Shown in pieces: positions 21,307 through 33,002 of a stretch of DNA of 64,000 nt. The notes beneath the pieces are model-generated. The model was not told the origin of the DNA. It worked only from the letters and a program-made list of their open reading frames with translations, and searched no databases. A program made the translations under genes and the position numbers. The stretch is from Platanthera guangdongensis (taxonomy: Eukaryota; Streptophyta; Magnoliopsida; Asparagales; Orchidaceae), in assembly GCA_039583875.1 (NCBI GenBank), contig CM077163.1:227718646-227782645 (forward strand), in the 5' to 3' direction. Positions within the stretch are counted from its first letter, which is position 1, and each line of letters starts with the position of its first letter.

Positions 21307-24300
21307 ATTCTCCCGCTCTCAAAAGGACTCATCAACGATGAGTGAGCTGGACGGTAACGGTGGAGGAGATCTGCATCGAGAAGAGCCAGGTCTGCTGAAG
21401 AAATCCAAGAGTCGTCGGAAGCTGGACGACCACGCCATCTGACCAAAAACCTGTGAATGTCGCCGTCGGGAGTAGAAAACACCGCATCCTGCAAAATCTT
21501 GTCAGGCAAGAAATCGGTTCGGGGGAACCTTGGAAAAGCGTTAGGCGAAAAAGAAAAACAAGTTGCATCATCAATAGACAACGTACCTCCCGAAGAATCC
21601 GAAAGGGAGAGCGGTCCAGAAATATTCGCACCCCCCACCCCTTTAGACGGTATAGTGGAAATATGAAACAGAGAGACTGACAATTCAGGTGGTGGAGCGA
21701 CATAAAGCGTTAAATCCGAAATGTTAAAACAGGGGAGATTCCCCACTCAACAGGTAATTGTAATAAATATGCATTTTCACCTAGTTTCTTCAAAACCCGA
21801 AAAGGACCGGCTCTCTTATTCGCTAATTTTTTTAGGGTACCCGAGGGCAACCGTTCAGGGATAAGACGTACCATTACCAAATCACCAATCTTTAAGGGAA
21901 CTGCTCGCTTATGTATGTTGGCATTCGATTGATAAATAACATATTGTTTAGCTAACGTCTTGCCAATATGCTCATGGAGAGTGTGAACGTGCGAGGCGAA
22001 GTTCTGTGCAAATTGACTTGATTTAAATGATGGTGGTAACAGAATCAAATCAAGAGGCACATGCGCCTTATATCCATGCATTATCTCATTTGGCGATAAC
22101 CCGGTGGACCTATTCTTAGAATTATTATAGGCTAACTGAGCGTGGGGGAGAATAAGATCCCATGTACCCTTATGATCGCCCACCAAGAAACGAAGTAATC
22201 CTCCCAAAGTACGGTTAACAACTTACGTTTGCCCATCCGTTTGGGGGTGGTAGGCCGACGAAAACATAAGCCTTGTGCCCAACAACTTCCACAGTGTCTT
22301 CCAAAAGTAGCTAGTAAACTTAACATCTCTATCGGTCACGATGGTTTTGGGGACACCTCGATGAGCTACGACCTCCTTAAAATACAACTTAGCGACATGG
22401 GAAGCATCGTTGGTACTATGACAAGCGATAAAATAAGCCATTTTAGAGAATCGGTCCACTACGACCAAGATGAAATCGTGACGCCAAAATATCAGTGGGA
22501 GGCCCAATATAAAGTCCATGCTAACATCCACCCATGGGGCAGAGGGAATCGGAAGGGGTGTGTAAAGGCCCGCATTGGTCTTGTTACCCTTAGTTAATTG
22601 ACATACGTGGCAGCTTCCTACGATTTTGTTGACCATTGGCTTGAGACCCGGCCAAAAGAATTTATCCTCCACAAGCGTGATCGTTTTATCGCGACCGAAG
22701 TGTCCACCTAAACCTCCACTATGTAACTCCCATATAATAAAATGGCGTAGGGACGAGCGGGGAATACACAATTGCGTGTGCTTGAATAAATAACCGTCAC
22801 GAATGTAGTAGGCTGAAATAGTGGAAGGGGCCTGTTCCTGAGCTGCTAAATAAATATCCTTAAAATCCGGGCATAGGACATACTCGTCCTTAATGCGTTC
22901 AAATCCTATTACCGTCACCTCCATTTTAGATAACAATAGGGTGACACGACTAAGGGCGTCTGGCACTCGATTTAACGTACCCTTAAGGTGCTTAATAATG
23001 AATGTGTACTCCTGAAGATAGGAGACCCATTTGGCGTGCCGAGTGCTGATTTTACCTTGAGAGTTTACAAATTTTAGCGCTTCATGATCCGAGAGGATTA
23101 CAAATTCTTTCGATATGAGATAGTGTCGCCAATGTTGGAGACAACGTATCACGGCATAAAACTCACGATCATAATTAGAGTAATTTAATTTTGGTCCCGC
23201 CAGTTTCTCGCTGAAGTATCCGACCGGATGTCCCTCTTGACTTAACACTCCACCAATTCCTATCTCCGAAGCGTCACATGATAATTCAAACACTTTACTA
23301 AAATCCGGCAACCGTATTAGGGGGGTTTCGGACATCCGATCCTTAATCATTTGAAATGCGCTAGCGGCCGATTTGGTCCATATAAAATCATTCTTCTTCA
23401 TACACTCAGTGATGGATGCCATGATACTACTAAAATTGCGAATGAATCGTCGATAAAACGTGGCCAATCCATGAAAACTCCTAACTTCCCAAATATTTTG
23501 CGGCTCCGGCCACTCTCTAATTACTTGGACCTTCTTAGGGTCAACATGTATTCCTTCTGCGTTCACTATGTATCCTAAGAATTCCACGGAAGTCACACCA
23601 AATGCGCACTTCTTAAAATTAATATATAAGTTCTCTTGGCGCAATGTAGTAAGGATTGTCCGCAAATGAGTTTCATGATCGATCGGCGAGGTACTAAACA
23701 CCAAAATATCATCGAAGTAGACTACGACAAATTTTCCCATGTATGGCTTAAATACTTGAGTCATTAATCGTGAGAAAGTACTTGGTCCTTTGGTGAGTCC
23801 CTCTCCTAGCACTAACCACTCGTAAAGCCCGTCCTTAGATTTAAAGGCCGTTTTTCATTCGTCTCCCTCCCGAATCCTTATTTGGTGGTAACCACTGTTT
23901 AAATCCAATTTTGAGAACACGGTGGCATCGGACAACATATCCAATAGATCGTCTAAACGGGGGATGAGAAACCTATACTTGACAGTTATTTTATTGATGG
24001 CCCGGTAGTCTACACACAACCTCCAAGACTTATCTTTCTTCGGGACCAACAAGGCAGGGACGGCACAAGGGCTTTTACTATGGCGGATAAATCTTTTAGC
24101 TAATAAATCGGAAATTAACATTTGTAATTCATTATGTGCGGAGGGATTAAGTCGGTAATGGGGTAGGTTAGGCAAGGACGAGCCCGGGACAAAGTCAATT
24201 TCATGTTGAATATCCCTGATTGGTGGCAACTTGGAAGGTAAATCTACCGGATAGACGTCCTTATATTCTTCCAATAATGTGCGCAGAGATAACGGTATGT

Positions 24301-24355
24301 TCTCTAAAGATGGTGAATCTTCCTGTACTTGTAGACATACTAACGCATATATGAC
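21078..24355 (-). pseudogene. Chromovirus pol: RT, RNase H, integrase, chromodomain (broken)
   Basis: Reverse transcriptase begins at 24274-23855 ([39 protein letters not shown]) and continues from 23812 with the catalytic VVYFDDILVF. RNase H follows (FELSCDASEIGIGGVLSQ, about 23290), then the H..H..C..C integrase zinc finger (GHFGRDKT...CHVCQLTKG, about 22700-22600) and the integrase core with YHPQTDGQT (about 22230). The C-terminus has a chromodomain (HRFLVRWRGRPASDDSWI, about 21450-21395) and an acidic repeat tail that enters the LTR. The family reverse-transcribes and integrates element RNA. Damage: in-frame TGA near 23854, a degenerate block just before the YFDD region, in-frame TAA near 22208, a frameshift near 21745, and a shift between gag and pol near 24360. 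Confidence 0.93.
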
Positions 24356-26085
24356 GCCATCGAGAAAGGTCTCACTTCTAACTCCTTCCTACTTATAAGA
24401 CTTATCGTTTTCCTTTTCGCAGGGACCACTGTGTCCTTGGACGCAATCGACGGGTCCTTAGGTGGTGTGGGTTTCAAAACAATGGTCTTACCATTGAACT
24501 TGAACTCGTAGGTGTTGGCTTTGCCAAAATGGGTCACGCCATAATCATAAAGCCATGGACGTCCTAGTAGAACGTGGCAGACATCCATAGGGATGACATC
24601 ACACCACACCTTATCGACGTAGTTCTTCACCGTAAGCGGTACCAAACATCGCTTAGAAACTGCGATGGACGTTTTGTTCACCCATGCTATCTTATACGGA
24701 TGTGGATGCGGCTCAGTGACTAAGTGCATTCGAGTGATGGCATTCTCCGAAACGACGTTCATACAACTACCGCTATTGATTATTAACTTACACCACTTGT
24801 CACCGTTCTTAAAATTTACCGAGAAGATATTCGTCCGATTGTAATCGTCCGTCGCTCGCGGTGTATTTAGAATACATCTCATAACCATCATAAACGAGTC
24901 GTCGTCAATATCACTCGGCTCGGCGTCAGACTCAGTACCGGCTTCATAAACGATCTCGGTGGGGTCAGACGTGGTATCTAATAGTGCCAGTGGTTTACTC
25001 TTAGTGGGACACTCACTAGCGTAGTGTCCTTGAATTCCGCACGAATAACAGGTAGCGTTAGTCTTATTAATTCGTCCTACTGGGACTCTCTCACCATTGG
25101 GATTTTTATTGTTCCTAGCGGTAATTACTATGGAACTTGAGTCCGTCGATCGGAACTTTCCTTTGTCTCGCATGAATGACGAAGGTGGGGGTCTTAAGAT
25201 GGATTTTCCTTTCTGGAATGCCCGGCCCTTGGACTTGTTGGCATTGTGCTTTTCTATATCTAGAGCTGCATTGAATGTTGTGTTAAGGTCCGTGTGACCA
25301 TAACGCAAAAGCTTGCCTTGGATGTCCGTGTTAAGTCCCTTACGGAAACGAGATAGTGTGACCTCGGGCATTTCTCGTATATCACAACACACCATCATAT
25401 CCTTGAGTCGTCTCATGTACTCCGCTACCGATTGGCCCCCTTGACGAAGGGTGGCTAGCTCGTCGAACATTTGGGTTCGGTGATATGCCGGGACATATTG
25501 GTCATGCAGGAGTGCCTTCATGGCGGCCCACCCAATTGGGGGTGCTCCATTTACGGTGCCTAGACGCCTTTCTTCGTTCAACCAGAACGTTTTGGCTCTA
25601 CCCAGAAATTTCATTCGTGCTACTCGTACCTTCTCAACGTCCGTCAAGTTGTGGCACTCAAAATAGCACTCAATATCCATGATCCAGTTTAGAAAAAGTT
25701 GGGGTTCACCCATGCCATCGTAGGATGGTGATTCCATTTTAACGGCCCTAGTTAAGTCGAACTCATAAGGGGCTCGGGGTGCGTACTCATAATCCGGATC
25801 ACGAGGGAGATTTTGTCGCTCTTCTCATTGGTTGGCAGGATGGGGTGGCTGCCCCGGTCGATTTATCCCAAAGCCGGGATTTCGAGGCGCCGCCTGATTT
25901 ACAGTCAACCCTTGTATTAACTGAGTGAGTGCATCGAACCTAGTGTTAAACTCTTCCCTAAGCGCCGCAATTGTTGCAGGAGCGGGCTCACCATCATCAT
26001 GATGGTCGGCCATGTGCGATGTGGATGGAGAATACTCCGTGCCAAGCCTTTTGCGCATGAACAACACAGATGCAGGGTGCCTCAC
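24340..26085 (-). pseudogene. Chromovirus gag and protease (one stop)
   Basis: The N-terminal part (26085-25825) is followed in the same frame, after a single TGA near 25827, by the 465-residue block 25737-24340. That block contains the capsid region (FLNWIMDIECYFECHNLTD, FDELATLRQGGQSVAEYMRRLKDM), a CCHC zinc knuckle (CYSCGIQGHYASEC, near 25045-25005) and a protease-like segment (INSGSCMNVVSE, near 24770) where the usual catalytic Asp of DSGS reads Asn. The products would form the particle and mature the polyprotein. The Asn and the stop argue against activity. Confidence 0.9.
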
Positions 26086-26372
26086 CTAGATAAGAGACTG
26101 TTTGAACAAGAATTTTATAAATCAGGATTTTTATACGCTTAATGACTTGGAGAACGAAAATATTTTTTGACTTATATGCTTAGAAAAATAGATAGAAAAT
26201 TCAGATTTTTTTTATACTTCTTTTTTGCAAAAAAATTTTTTTTGTTATATGCAGACCAAATAGAGAAATTCAGATTTGGTGATTACGAAAACGTGCACGG
26301 CCAAGTGTGGGTCGACGTCCTAAGAAAGGGGAGCGTAAGGACGGTGTCGATTGAGAAATCAACACAACCTCC

Positions 26373-26385
26373 CTCTGATATCAAA
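26373..26385 (-). promoter_or_regulatory. Primer binding site, tRNA-iMet type
   Basis: On the minus strand, directly after the 5' LTR end, the sequence reads TTGATATCAGAGG, one base from the TGGTATCAGAG core complementary to the 3' end of initiator tRNA-Met. It fixes the element orientation as minus. Confidence 0.85.
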
Positions 26386-26386
26386 T

Positions 26387-27646
26387 TGATGTAGGCTAGG
26401 CCTTTGGGATCCTACACGGAGGGCGTGACTACAGCCTTGGCAACGTTATCGCTCCCTAACCGGCACACAAACGTAACGTAGCGACCACAATGATTGTTTT
26501 TTATCGTTCGTGCTAACATACGGATAGCAGATCCGCAAGTGGAACGGAGAATGGATATAGGCCAAAATCCTTTCCGGCTAAATTGAATAATATTAATTTC
26601 GATCGAGCTTTGGAGTTGTACCAAAATAGATCCACCAAAAAAAATTCACGATTCGAAAAAAACGGTAGGATCTATCCCAACAAAACAAAAGCGAGAGCGA
26701 CAATCCTATCGCGAGATCTTTTCGGAAAACCAACTGAAAATCTCAAATCTATTTTTAGGAACACCGCGAAAATTTAGCAATTCGAGAAATCACGCAAAAT
26801 CCGTCCACCACAAGAATTAATCAAAGAAGAGAATCTCTTAGGTAGGAATTTCGTTACCCCACTCGGAAATGTAGATCCGAGATGTTGGATCCACAAAGTA
26901 CGATCGCTCTTCCCTTTTGGAATCCACGAGAAACGCGCCACAGATGAAGATCTTGTTCGCCTCCTTCGCTTCTCGCCGTGGTTGATTACCTCAACCTTGA
27001 TTCTTCCTTGCACGAGATCTTCCTCCTCCAAGGTTGGCCGACCACCTTTGAAAGAAAGGGATGGACACGTAGATGAGAGGATGTAGTTGGAAGAGGGATG
27101 AGGAAGGAGATGAGAAGCAGAAGAGAGAGAGAAAGGGGGGGGGGGTGCGGACAAGAAGAAGAAGAAGAGGAAGATGAAGGGGGGCCGGCGGCTAGAAGAG
27201 AGGGAGGAGAGATAGAAAATTTAAGGTTGGAGGAATTCTTAATTGATTTCAATATTAGCCTTCATAACAAATGATAATGTGGCCTTTTATAAGGCTTACA
27301 ATCATGTGGCTATTAGCAGCCCAAAATAAAAATGTTGCAGAAAATGAAATGACAAAATAACATAGTGTCAAATACCACATATAACCAGATAAAGGCAGAC
27401 CAAATAATAAAATAAATTCAAAGCTTATTTTTGTTGCGTGGGCGAAGATTGCAGCCGTGCCCGCTACGGCGCCGCAAGTCTCTTGATGGTGGAGCATCGT
27501 CGTCATCTTTTGTCACGGTCACACCGCCATGGTCGTCGTCTTCATCACCCAATTGGCCGTCGTGGTGGCCGTCGCCATCAATCGTAACACCGCCATGGTC
27601 GTCGTCTTCATCACCCAATTGGCCGTCGTGGTGGCCGTCGCCATCA
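26387..27646 (-). repeat. 5' LTR of the chromovirus
   Basis: Starts TGATGTAGGCTAGGCC and ends GCCATCA on the plus strand, near-identical to 20046-21306. It carries a shorter G run (near 27137) than its partner and two rather than diverged copies of the CACCCAATTGGCCGTCG unit. Confidence 0.93.
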
Positions 27647-27651
27647 TGCTA

Positions 27652-28298
27652 TGGGCTGCTCCCGAGCGCCCCTTCATTAGGTTAGCAGGGTGATGCACCG
27701 TGGACGAATCTCCATGGCCCTCGAACACCAACTTTCTCTTCCAATCACGACACAATTGAGCTGCGGTAGAGTGCAAAGGATCAGCATAAAGGTCACACAA
27801 CAACAAACATTTTTCTTCCACGAACAAAGAAATACTAAACAGATGGTCCGCCAGTTTATTAGGAGCCCCAAACCCGAGCATCGGTGTAAAATCACGCTCG
27901 CGACCCTTCATTCGGTGGCATCGGTCTGGAAGGGATCTCCAAAGCTCGGGCCACTCCCAAAAATTACGGATGTACTCGTACACTGTATTCCCGTGGCACA
28001 TGTCCGTACGACTCTCAAACACCAACCAAGTCTTATTTCTATGAATCTCGATACGGCGGCCGTCATCAGTGCAAACATCACACCATTCCCTGAATTGCTC
28101 CAGCGAGAACCACAGACCATGTTTGTGGAATAAGACAATCAGGACCAAGATGCACGTCATCGCTAAGGGGGTAAACTGCGACGCCGAAACCCCGCAATAT
28201 TTCAAGATCTCTGCAAATTCCTTGCACAGTGGGAACTGAAGACCGGCCTTAAGAGATGATTCACATAAAGTCATCCAGACCACCAGGGGACTCTGCAC
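27652..28298 (-). pseudogene. Antisense 'putative gypsy type transposon' ORF, N-terminal part
   Basis: Minus-strand ORF with LKAGLQFPLCKEFAEILKYCGVSASQFTPLAM, then EIHRNKTWLVFESR and a Trp-rich region. This is the pattern of the plant family annotated as putative gypsy-type transposon domain (PF04195 by recognition). Family members are found in Tat-type Gypsy elements antisense to pol; their function is not established. It is truncated at 27652 by the chromovirus insertion and its coiled-coil C-terminus lies at 19448-20045. Confidence 0.72.
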
Positions 28299-28344
28299 CG
28301 CTGCTCACCTTGAGTAAATTTGATTTTAAGATCGAATGGAATGT

Positions 28345-28557
28345 TGTAACGCCCCCTCTAAGAAACAATCTTCTCTGCAGTATGAGTGGAACGCATATAC
28401 ATCGGCCTACCATGAAAAGCACGCCTCGGAGCCTGGAAAAACATGTGAAAAATAAGTTAAAGTAGGAACGAGGGGACACCTCGGGAGCTACGACCCATGC
28501 ACCGCAATCAGGGAGGCAAGCCGCACACAAGCACAACACAACAAAGCACCCCGCACG
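28345..28557. mobile_element. Truncated LTR start (TGTAACGCCCC)
   Basis: TGTAACGCCCCCTC at 28345 has the terminus of Gypsy LTRs such as 16898 and 29025, but no matching end is found. It runs into the foldback element at 28558. Probably a fragment. Confidence 0.4.
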
Positions 28558-29008
28558 TGTAACGGTCCAGGCCCATCCCATGGGAACCCGCTGGACCGCC
28601 GGCCTACCAGAGTCCAGACTCGGGCCCACTACTGGTAGTCAGCCTATCACATTCAAGCCTGCAGGCCATGCACCCCAACCCCGCTCCGGCCTGTTTATCA
28701 GCGCGGTAGGTTGTTGCCACTGGGTCTGGAACCCAGGACCTTGATAAGAAAGCTTTCCACCACTCCCTCATCACCAACTGAGCTGCAGTTGGTGATGAGG
28801 GAGTGGTGGAAAGCTTTCTTATCAAGGTCCTGGGTTCGAGACCCAGTGGCAACAACCTACCGCGCTGATAAACAGGCCGGAGAGGGGTTGGGGTGCATGG
28901 CCTGCAGGCTTGAATGTGATAGGCTGACTACCAGTAGTGGGCCCGAGTCTGGACTCTGGTAGGCCGGCGGTCCAGCGGGTTCCCATGGGATGGGCCTGGA
29001 CCGTTACA
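28558..29008. mobile_element. Foldback element of head-to-head tRNA-like modules, copy 1
   Basis: A near-perfect inverted repeat with arms of about 225 bp. It begins TGTAACGGTCCAGGCC and ends with the complement. The flanks are GCACG (28553-28557 and 29009-29013), a perfect 5-bp duplication. From the centre outward on each arm comes a tRNA-like module. On the right arm there is an A-box-like GCTGCAGTTGG (about 28783) and a B box GGTTCGAGACC (28833-28843) inside a perfect CTGGG/CCCAG T-stem. The left arm mirrors it with one B-box change. No protein. Known inverted SINE pairs or TRIM-like elements are alternatives; TG...CA ends with a 5-bp duplication are LTR-like. Confidence 0.82.
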
Positions 29009-29024
29009 GCACGCACGCTCATTG

Positions 29025-31623
29025 TGTAACACCCCGGTTTTCCAGACGTGCGTGGAAGAACTTAGTAGAGTAAGTTTGAATGTTACAATCCAAAATTTTG
29101 GAGTTGCAACCTTTTTTCTTCTATTTGGTTGCACTTTAGACACGGTTCACGTGTTGGATCGACGAACGTGGAACGGGTAGTTCGACGAACGTCGAACCAT
29201 GTTCAAGGGTAGTTCGACGGATGTCGAGCGGGTTCGACGGACGTCGAGCGGGTTCGACGGACGTCGAGCGGGTTCGAGGGACGTCGAGCGGGTTCGACGG
29301 ACGTCGAGCGGGTTCGACGGACGTCGAGCGGGTTCGACGGATGTCGAGCGGGTTCGACGGACGTCGAGCGGGTTCGACGGACGTCGAGCCGGTTCGACGG
29401 ACCTCGAGCCGGTTCGACGGACCTCGAGCGGGTTCGACGGACGTCGAGCCGGTTCGACGGACCTCGAGCGGGTTCGACGGACCTCGAGCGGGTTCAACGG
29501 ACGTCGAGCGGGTTCGACGGACGTAGAGCGGGTTTGACAGATGTATAACGGGTTCGACGGACATCAGCGGGTTTGACGGACGTCGAGCGGGTTCGACAAA
29601 CGGCGTTCGACGAACGTCGAAAGCCGTTACGATGTTCGACGAACGTCGAACGGGTTCGACAAACGTCGAACGGCGTTCAACGAACATCGAACGGGTTTCG
29701 GGAGGTTTGTGGTGCCGTATTCTTTCGACGAACTGTCAAACGGAAAGGTCGACGGATAGATCTAATCTGATCTAAGGGCCCAGAATTTTCTGCCCAAATG
29801 GCTTAAGAAAGGCCGAGTGGGATTTCTCCTCATTTTGGAGTTGACTCAGGGTTTAGGAGAGAGAGTTAGGGGAGGAAGAAGAGAGCTTTCTTCTGCCATT
29901 GACGAAGCTTCAGAGCTCCGATCGTCGGTCTGAGGCCAGATCCGTGGAGAGGACATGGAGGTGCTCATTTTAATCCGTGCAAAGCAAGTTTTCATTGCTA
30001 GGAAGAGGAGTCATAAGGTAATGACATTTCTCCTCTTGGTTTTAGGATGTGTGCATGACATCTACTCTTTTTTTGCTTTCTTTCAAGCATTTTAGGCACC
30101 AGATCTCTCAAGTGAGAGGGATTCAGGTTGTCATGGCTCAAGAGGAGCCACCAAGTCAATTGTGTCCGTCCCCGACATGATATTGCATTAGAGATCCGCT
30201 CCGTTAGTGAATTAGGCATTGTGGGTGAAGCTGTAGTCACGACCGTTAGTCCGACTCGGTGATGTTGCATAGAGAGCCTTAAGGATTGTGTAGAAATTTG
30301 TTAGCGGCAAGACGCCGTTTGTGATGATGTTTTCCCCCTTTTTCGTGTGAGTACGTGTGGCCAGGACCGAACCAGGTGAAAATTAGAGTACGCGTGGGGG
30401 CACAAGGATGGTATGGTGCAAATGTTGGATTAGGGTTGAAAAGGCATGACATTGAGATGCACTAAGGCGTGGTTTGTCTCTGTGGTCAACTGACTAGCCT
30501 GTGACGTTGCAAGTCATGTATGGAGAGTATCCCAGCAGGACAAGTCCCCTTCTGTGGAACTGGCGAGAACGTCAATCTTTAGACAAGCACGAACGATCCT
30601 AGCTGGGTGCCGCTGGGCCTCCTTCGTTGGACTTGGTCCCAATATTGGAGTCGCGCCAGGGTTGTCGCGAACGAGTGGGGTCTAGTAAGGGTTCTTAGCA
30701 TCGGTTTGTTTGAATGGAGGAATCCTGACGTAAGAAATCAGAGCTTGCAGGCAAGCCCGTGGTTTGAGACCCATGAGTGGGTGGGGCCTAGGCAAGAGTT
30801 CCGTGTGGTGGCTTGTATGTCGTTGGGGGAAATTATAGTACCTTGTGTTTGCGGCTTTAACGCTGATGGGGGAAATTAGAGTACCTTGTGTTTGCGGCTT
30901 TAACGCCGATGGGGAAATTGAAAGTACCCAATTTGATGATGTGTTAGAAGCATACATTTATAGTGCCTTGGGTGAAACCCATGATTGCATTCATGCTACA
31001 TTGTAGGCCCCTTTATTTTACATGCTCAACTTGGAAACATGTTTGTTGTATGAGACATCCAAACCTGTTTTTATAGTTTTACATGTTATTGTATTTTGAA
31101 TACGAAGTGCTGACCTGCATGGTGATGTTGTACCCCGGGATCCGTTAGGGACGGCTCGGAGGAGATGTGTTGGTTACACAGTCGAGGTCAGTCTTTGCTA
31201 ACCCACATTACCCCAATTTTTACAGGGCAAGGATCGTAAGCGGGAGCAAGCTCGCAGACCAAAAAGGCTTAAGCCTCATGAAGTGACTTCTATGCTTAGT
31301 GGATTATGTCTTTTTGAATGTTTTGCTTCATGATCTATATTTCTGGCTTGCATGTCGAGGTAGCTTAGGAGTGCTTATGCACGTGGATGTTTGATATTGT
31401 TGACATTCAGTTTTTGGACTTATGATGTGTAAGGCCTTAAGGCCATTTTGATACTCTTGGATTAGTGGATAACTTCCTGTTTAATTATATGTTTTTGTTG
31501 TTGTAATCTAAGTTTTGAGTTTGGGTAGTTTATATCATCTTAAAATGCTTAAGCTGTGGCATCTGCATGTTGTGGGGCCCGACCAGACCCATATTATACG
31601 GTCATTACAGAGGAGGCATTACA
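29025..31623 (+). repeat. 5' LTR of Tekay/Del-like chromovirus
   Basis: Starts TGTAACACCCCGGTTTTCC and ends GGAGGCATTACA, followed at once by a Met-type primer site. It is 2.6 kb and matches 36438-38375 as far as that truncated partner goes. Near its start it carries a 20-bp minisatellite missing from the other LTR. Confidence 0.92.
29211..29600. repeat. 20-bp minisatellite GGTTCGACGGACGTCGAGCG
   Basis: About nineteen copies with a 20-bp period, containing the palindromic words TTCGA and GACGTC. Variants (GACCTC, GATGTC, GAGCC) occur along the array. Related TTCGACGAACGTCGAA words continue to about 29700. The long ORFs on both strands are by-products of the repeat. Confidence 0.93.
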
Positions 31624-31626
31624 ATT

Positions 31627-31638
31627 TGGTATCAGAGG
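31627..31638 (+). promoter_or_regulatory. Primer binding site, tRNA-iMet type
   Basis: TGGTATCAGAGG begins three bases after the 5' LTR end (31623). It matches the initiator-Met primer complement in 11 of 12 positions. Confidence 0.9.
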
Positions 31639-31975
31639 TAGGTTAGTGTCCAAGGTATGTCTTCATGGACGAATGTCCTAAACGAATCGCGTAGTGAAGT
31701 TATCCACTTAGGAGTATCGCATGACTATGAGTGTCCATGTGTCTAGTTGTGCGAATAGAAGCTAATTCTTGTTTTACTTTGTTTTTGTGAATGGTGTAAG
31801 CGACGAGGCGGGGACGTCGAGGCCACGAGAAGAGCCTTCGGAGAGCAGTGCTACTGCTCATGGTCCTTTTGGCCGGGGGCCAGTTTCTGTCGCATGCTTG
31901 CAGAATTAATGGTGGCAGCCCAAGCTGCCGCAGCAGCAGGTAACAACTCCTTGTACCCTGGATGCGACAACAGTC

Positions 31976-32830
31976 ATGCCAAGCGAAGGAGCCAGGCAAG
32001 CAGAGTCGTTAGCTAAAAGAGTGGTTGTCGGGCACGGAGACCGACAAATGAAATATTTTCTAAGCTTTCATCCTCCAACATTTAAGGGCGTCAACATACC
32101 GACCAATGCAGAGGATTGGTGGGCAAAGATTCAAGAACTGCTAAGGGAGGCAGAGACGCCAATAGAGAAGCAGACCGAGTTTTCAAGCTTCATGTTGGAA
32201 GGTGACGCTAAGATGTGGTGGGTAAGTCATAGCGGTCGCCAGTTTCCTAGATGCACCTCGTCCATAGAAGAGTTCGGGAATGCTTTCTTGAAGAAGTATA
32301 TTCACGTGTCGACAAGGTTAGCCCTTCAGAGGTAATTTCTGCACTTGGTGCAACAGGACAAGACGGTAGACGAGTATGTTCAGGAGTTCACTCAGTTGGG
32401 TCGTTATGCTGGAACGACCATGACTGACGATGTGGAGAGGGGCAACCTCTTCTACCATGGGCTGAGGGAGAATCTGAGACAACCCCTCATAGCTATGAAG
32501 AATGTTGGTTTCAATGAGTTGGTTGAGGCTGCCAGAACGTTGGAAAGCGATATGAAGCAAACCCAACGTCGTAAGGGTTTTGCAGCCAAGCAGGGAGAAG
32601 GAAATCCTTCTTAGTGTCAAGGAAAATCTGACGGAAGTTAGTGGAATAAGAATTCCCATCCCTACAAGACTTGGGAGAAAAATAGTACGATGTCAGGGGG
32701 GTCTCGCTTCAAGGGACCACTATAGTTCTACAAGTGTGGCAAGTCGGACCACATAGCTCGTTTTTGTACTGAAGGTGGCGCTGAGCAGGAGCAAAGACAA
32801 GAGCAGTCTATGCTCTCCGGGCCCAACGTA
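31976..32830 (+). pseudogene. Tekay/Del-like gag (broken)
   Basis: Capsid region: FLSFHPPTFKGVN, AEDWWAKIQELL, FSSFMLEGDAKMWW, FGNAFLKKYI up to a stop at 32333-32335. After one frame change it resumes QDKTVDEYVQEFTQLGRYAGTTMTDD and ends near 32613. A zinc-knuckle remnant (FYKCGKSDHIARFC, 32730-32772) lacks its first Cys. The start region before 31976 is eroded. Function in the family: assembly of virus-like particles. Confidence 0.85.
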
Positions 32831-33002
32831 GCGGAGAAAGGAAAAATGGCGGCGTCTAGCGCTTCTCGTTACCAACCCGTGCAGCCAAGTTCATATAACC
32901 TTGGGCAGCAGGAAGCGATCTGCCAACCCGATATGGTGATAGGTATGGAAAGTTTAAGTGTAGTTAATTGTTGCTTTAGACTTTCAAGACCGTTTATGCA
33001 TG

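Larger units (their letters stand above)
20046..27646 (-). mobile_element. Complete chromovirus (Ty3/Gypsy), 7.6 kb, TSD TGCTA
   Basis: Two direct LTRs (20046-21306 and 26387-27646) begin TGATGTAGG and end GCCATCA. The flanks TGCTA (20041-20045 and 27647-27651) are a perfect 5-bp duplication. On the minus strand the order is 5' LTR, initiator-Met-type primer site, gag with zinc knuckle, protease, reverse transcriptase, RNase H, integrase, chromodomain, 3' LTR. The LTRs differ mainly by scattered substitutions and small indels, so the insertion is fairly young, yet pol carries several stops and shifts. It interrupts the antisense ORF of the Tat-like element. Confidence 0.95.

Noticed and set aside
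28783..28850. Possible functional tRNA gene
   Set aside because: Same reasoning: T-stem is perfect but there is no closed cloverleaf, and an inverted copy adjoins it.
29136..29687. 183-residue repetitive ORF
   Set aside because: A 20-bp repeat read in rotating frames; belongs to the LTR minisatellite.
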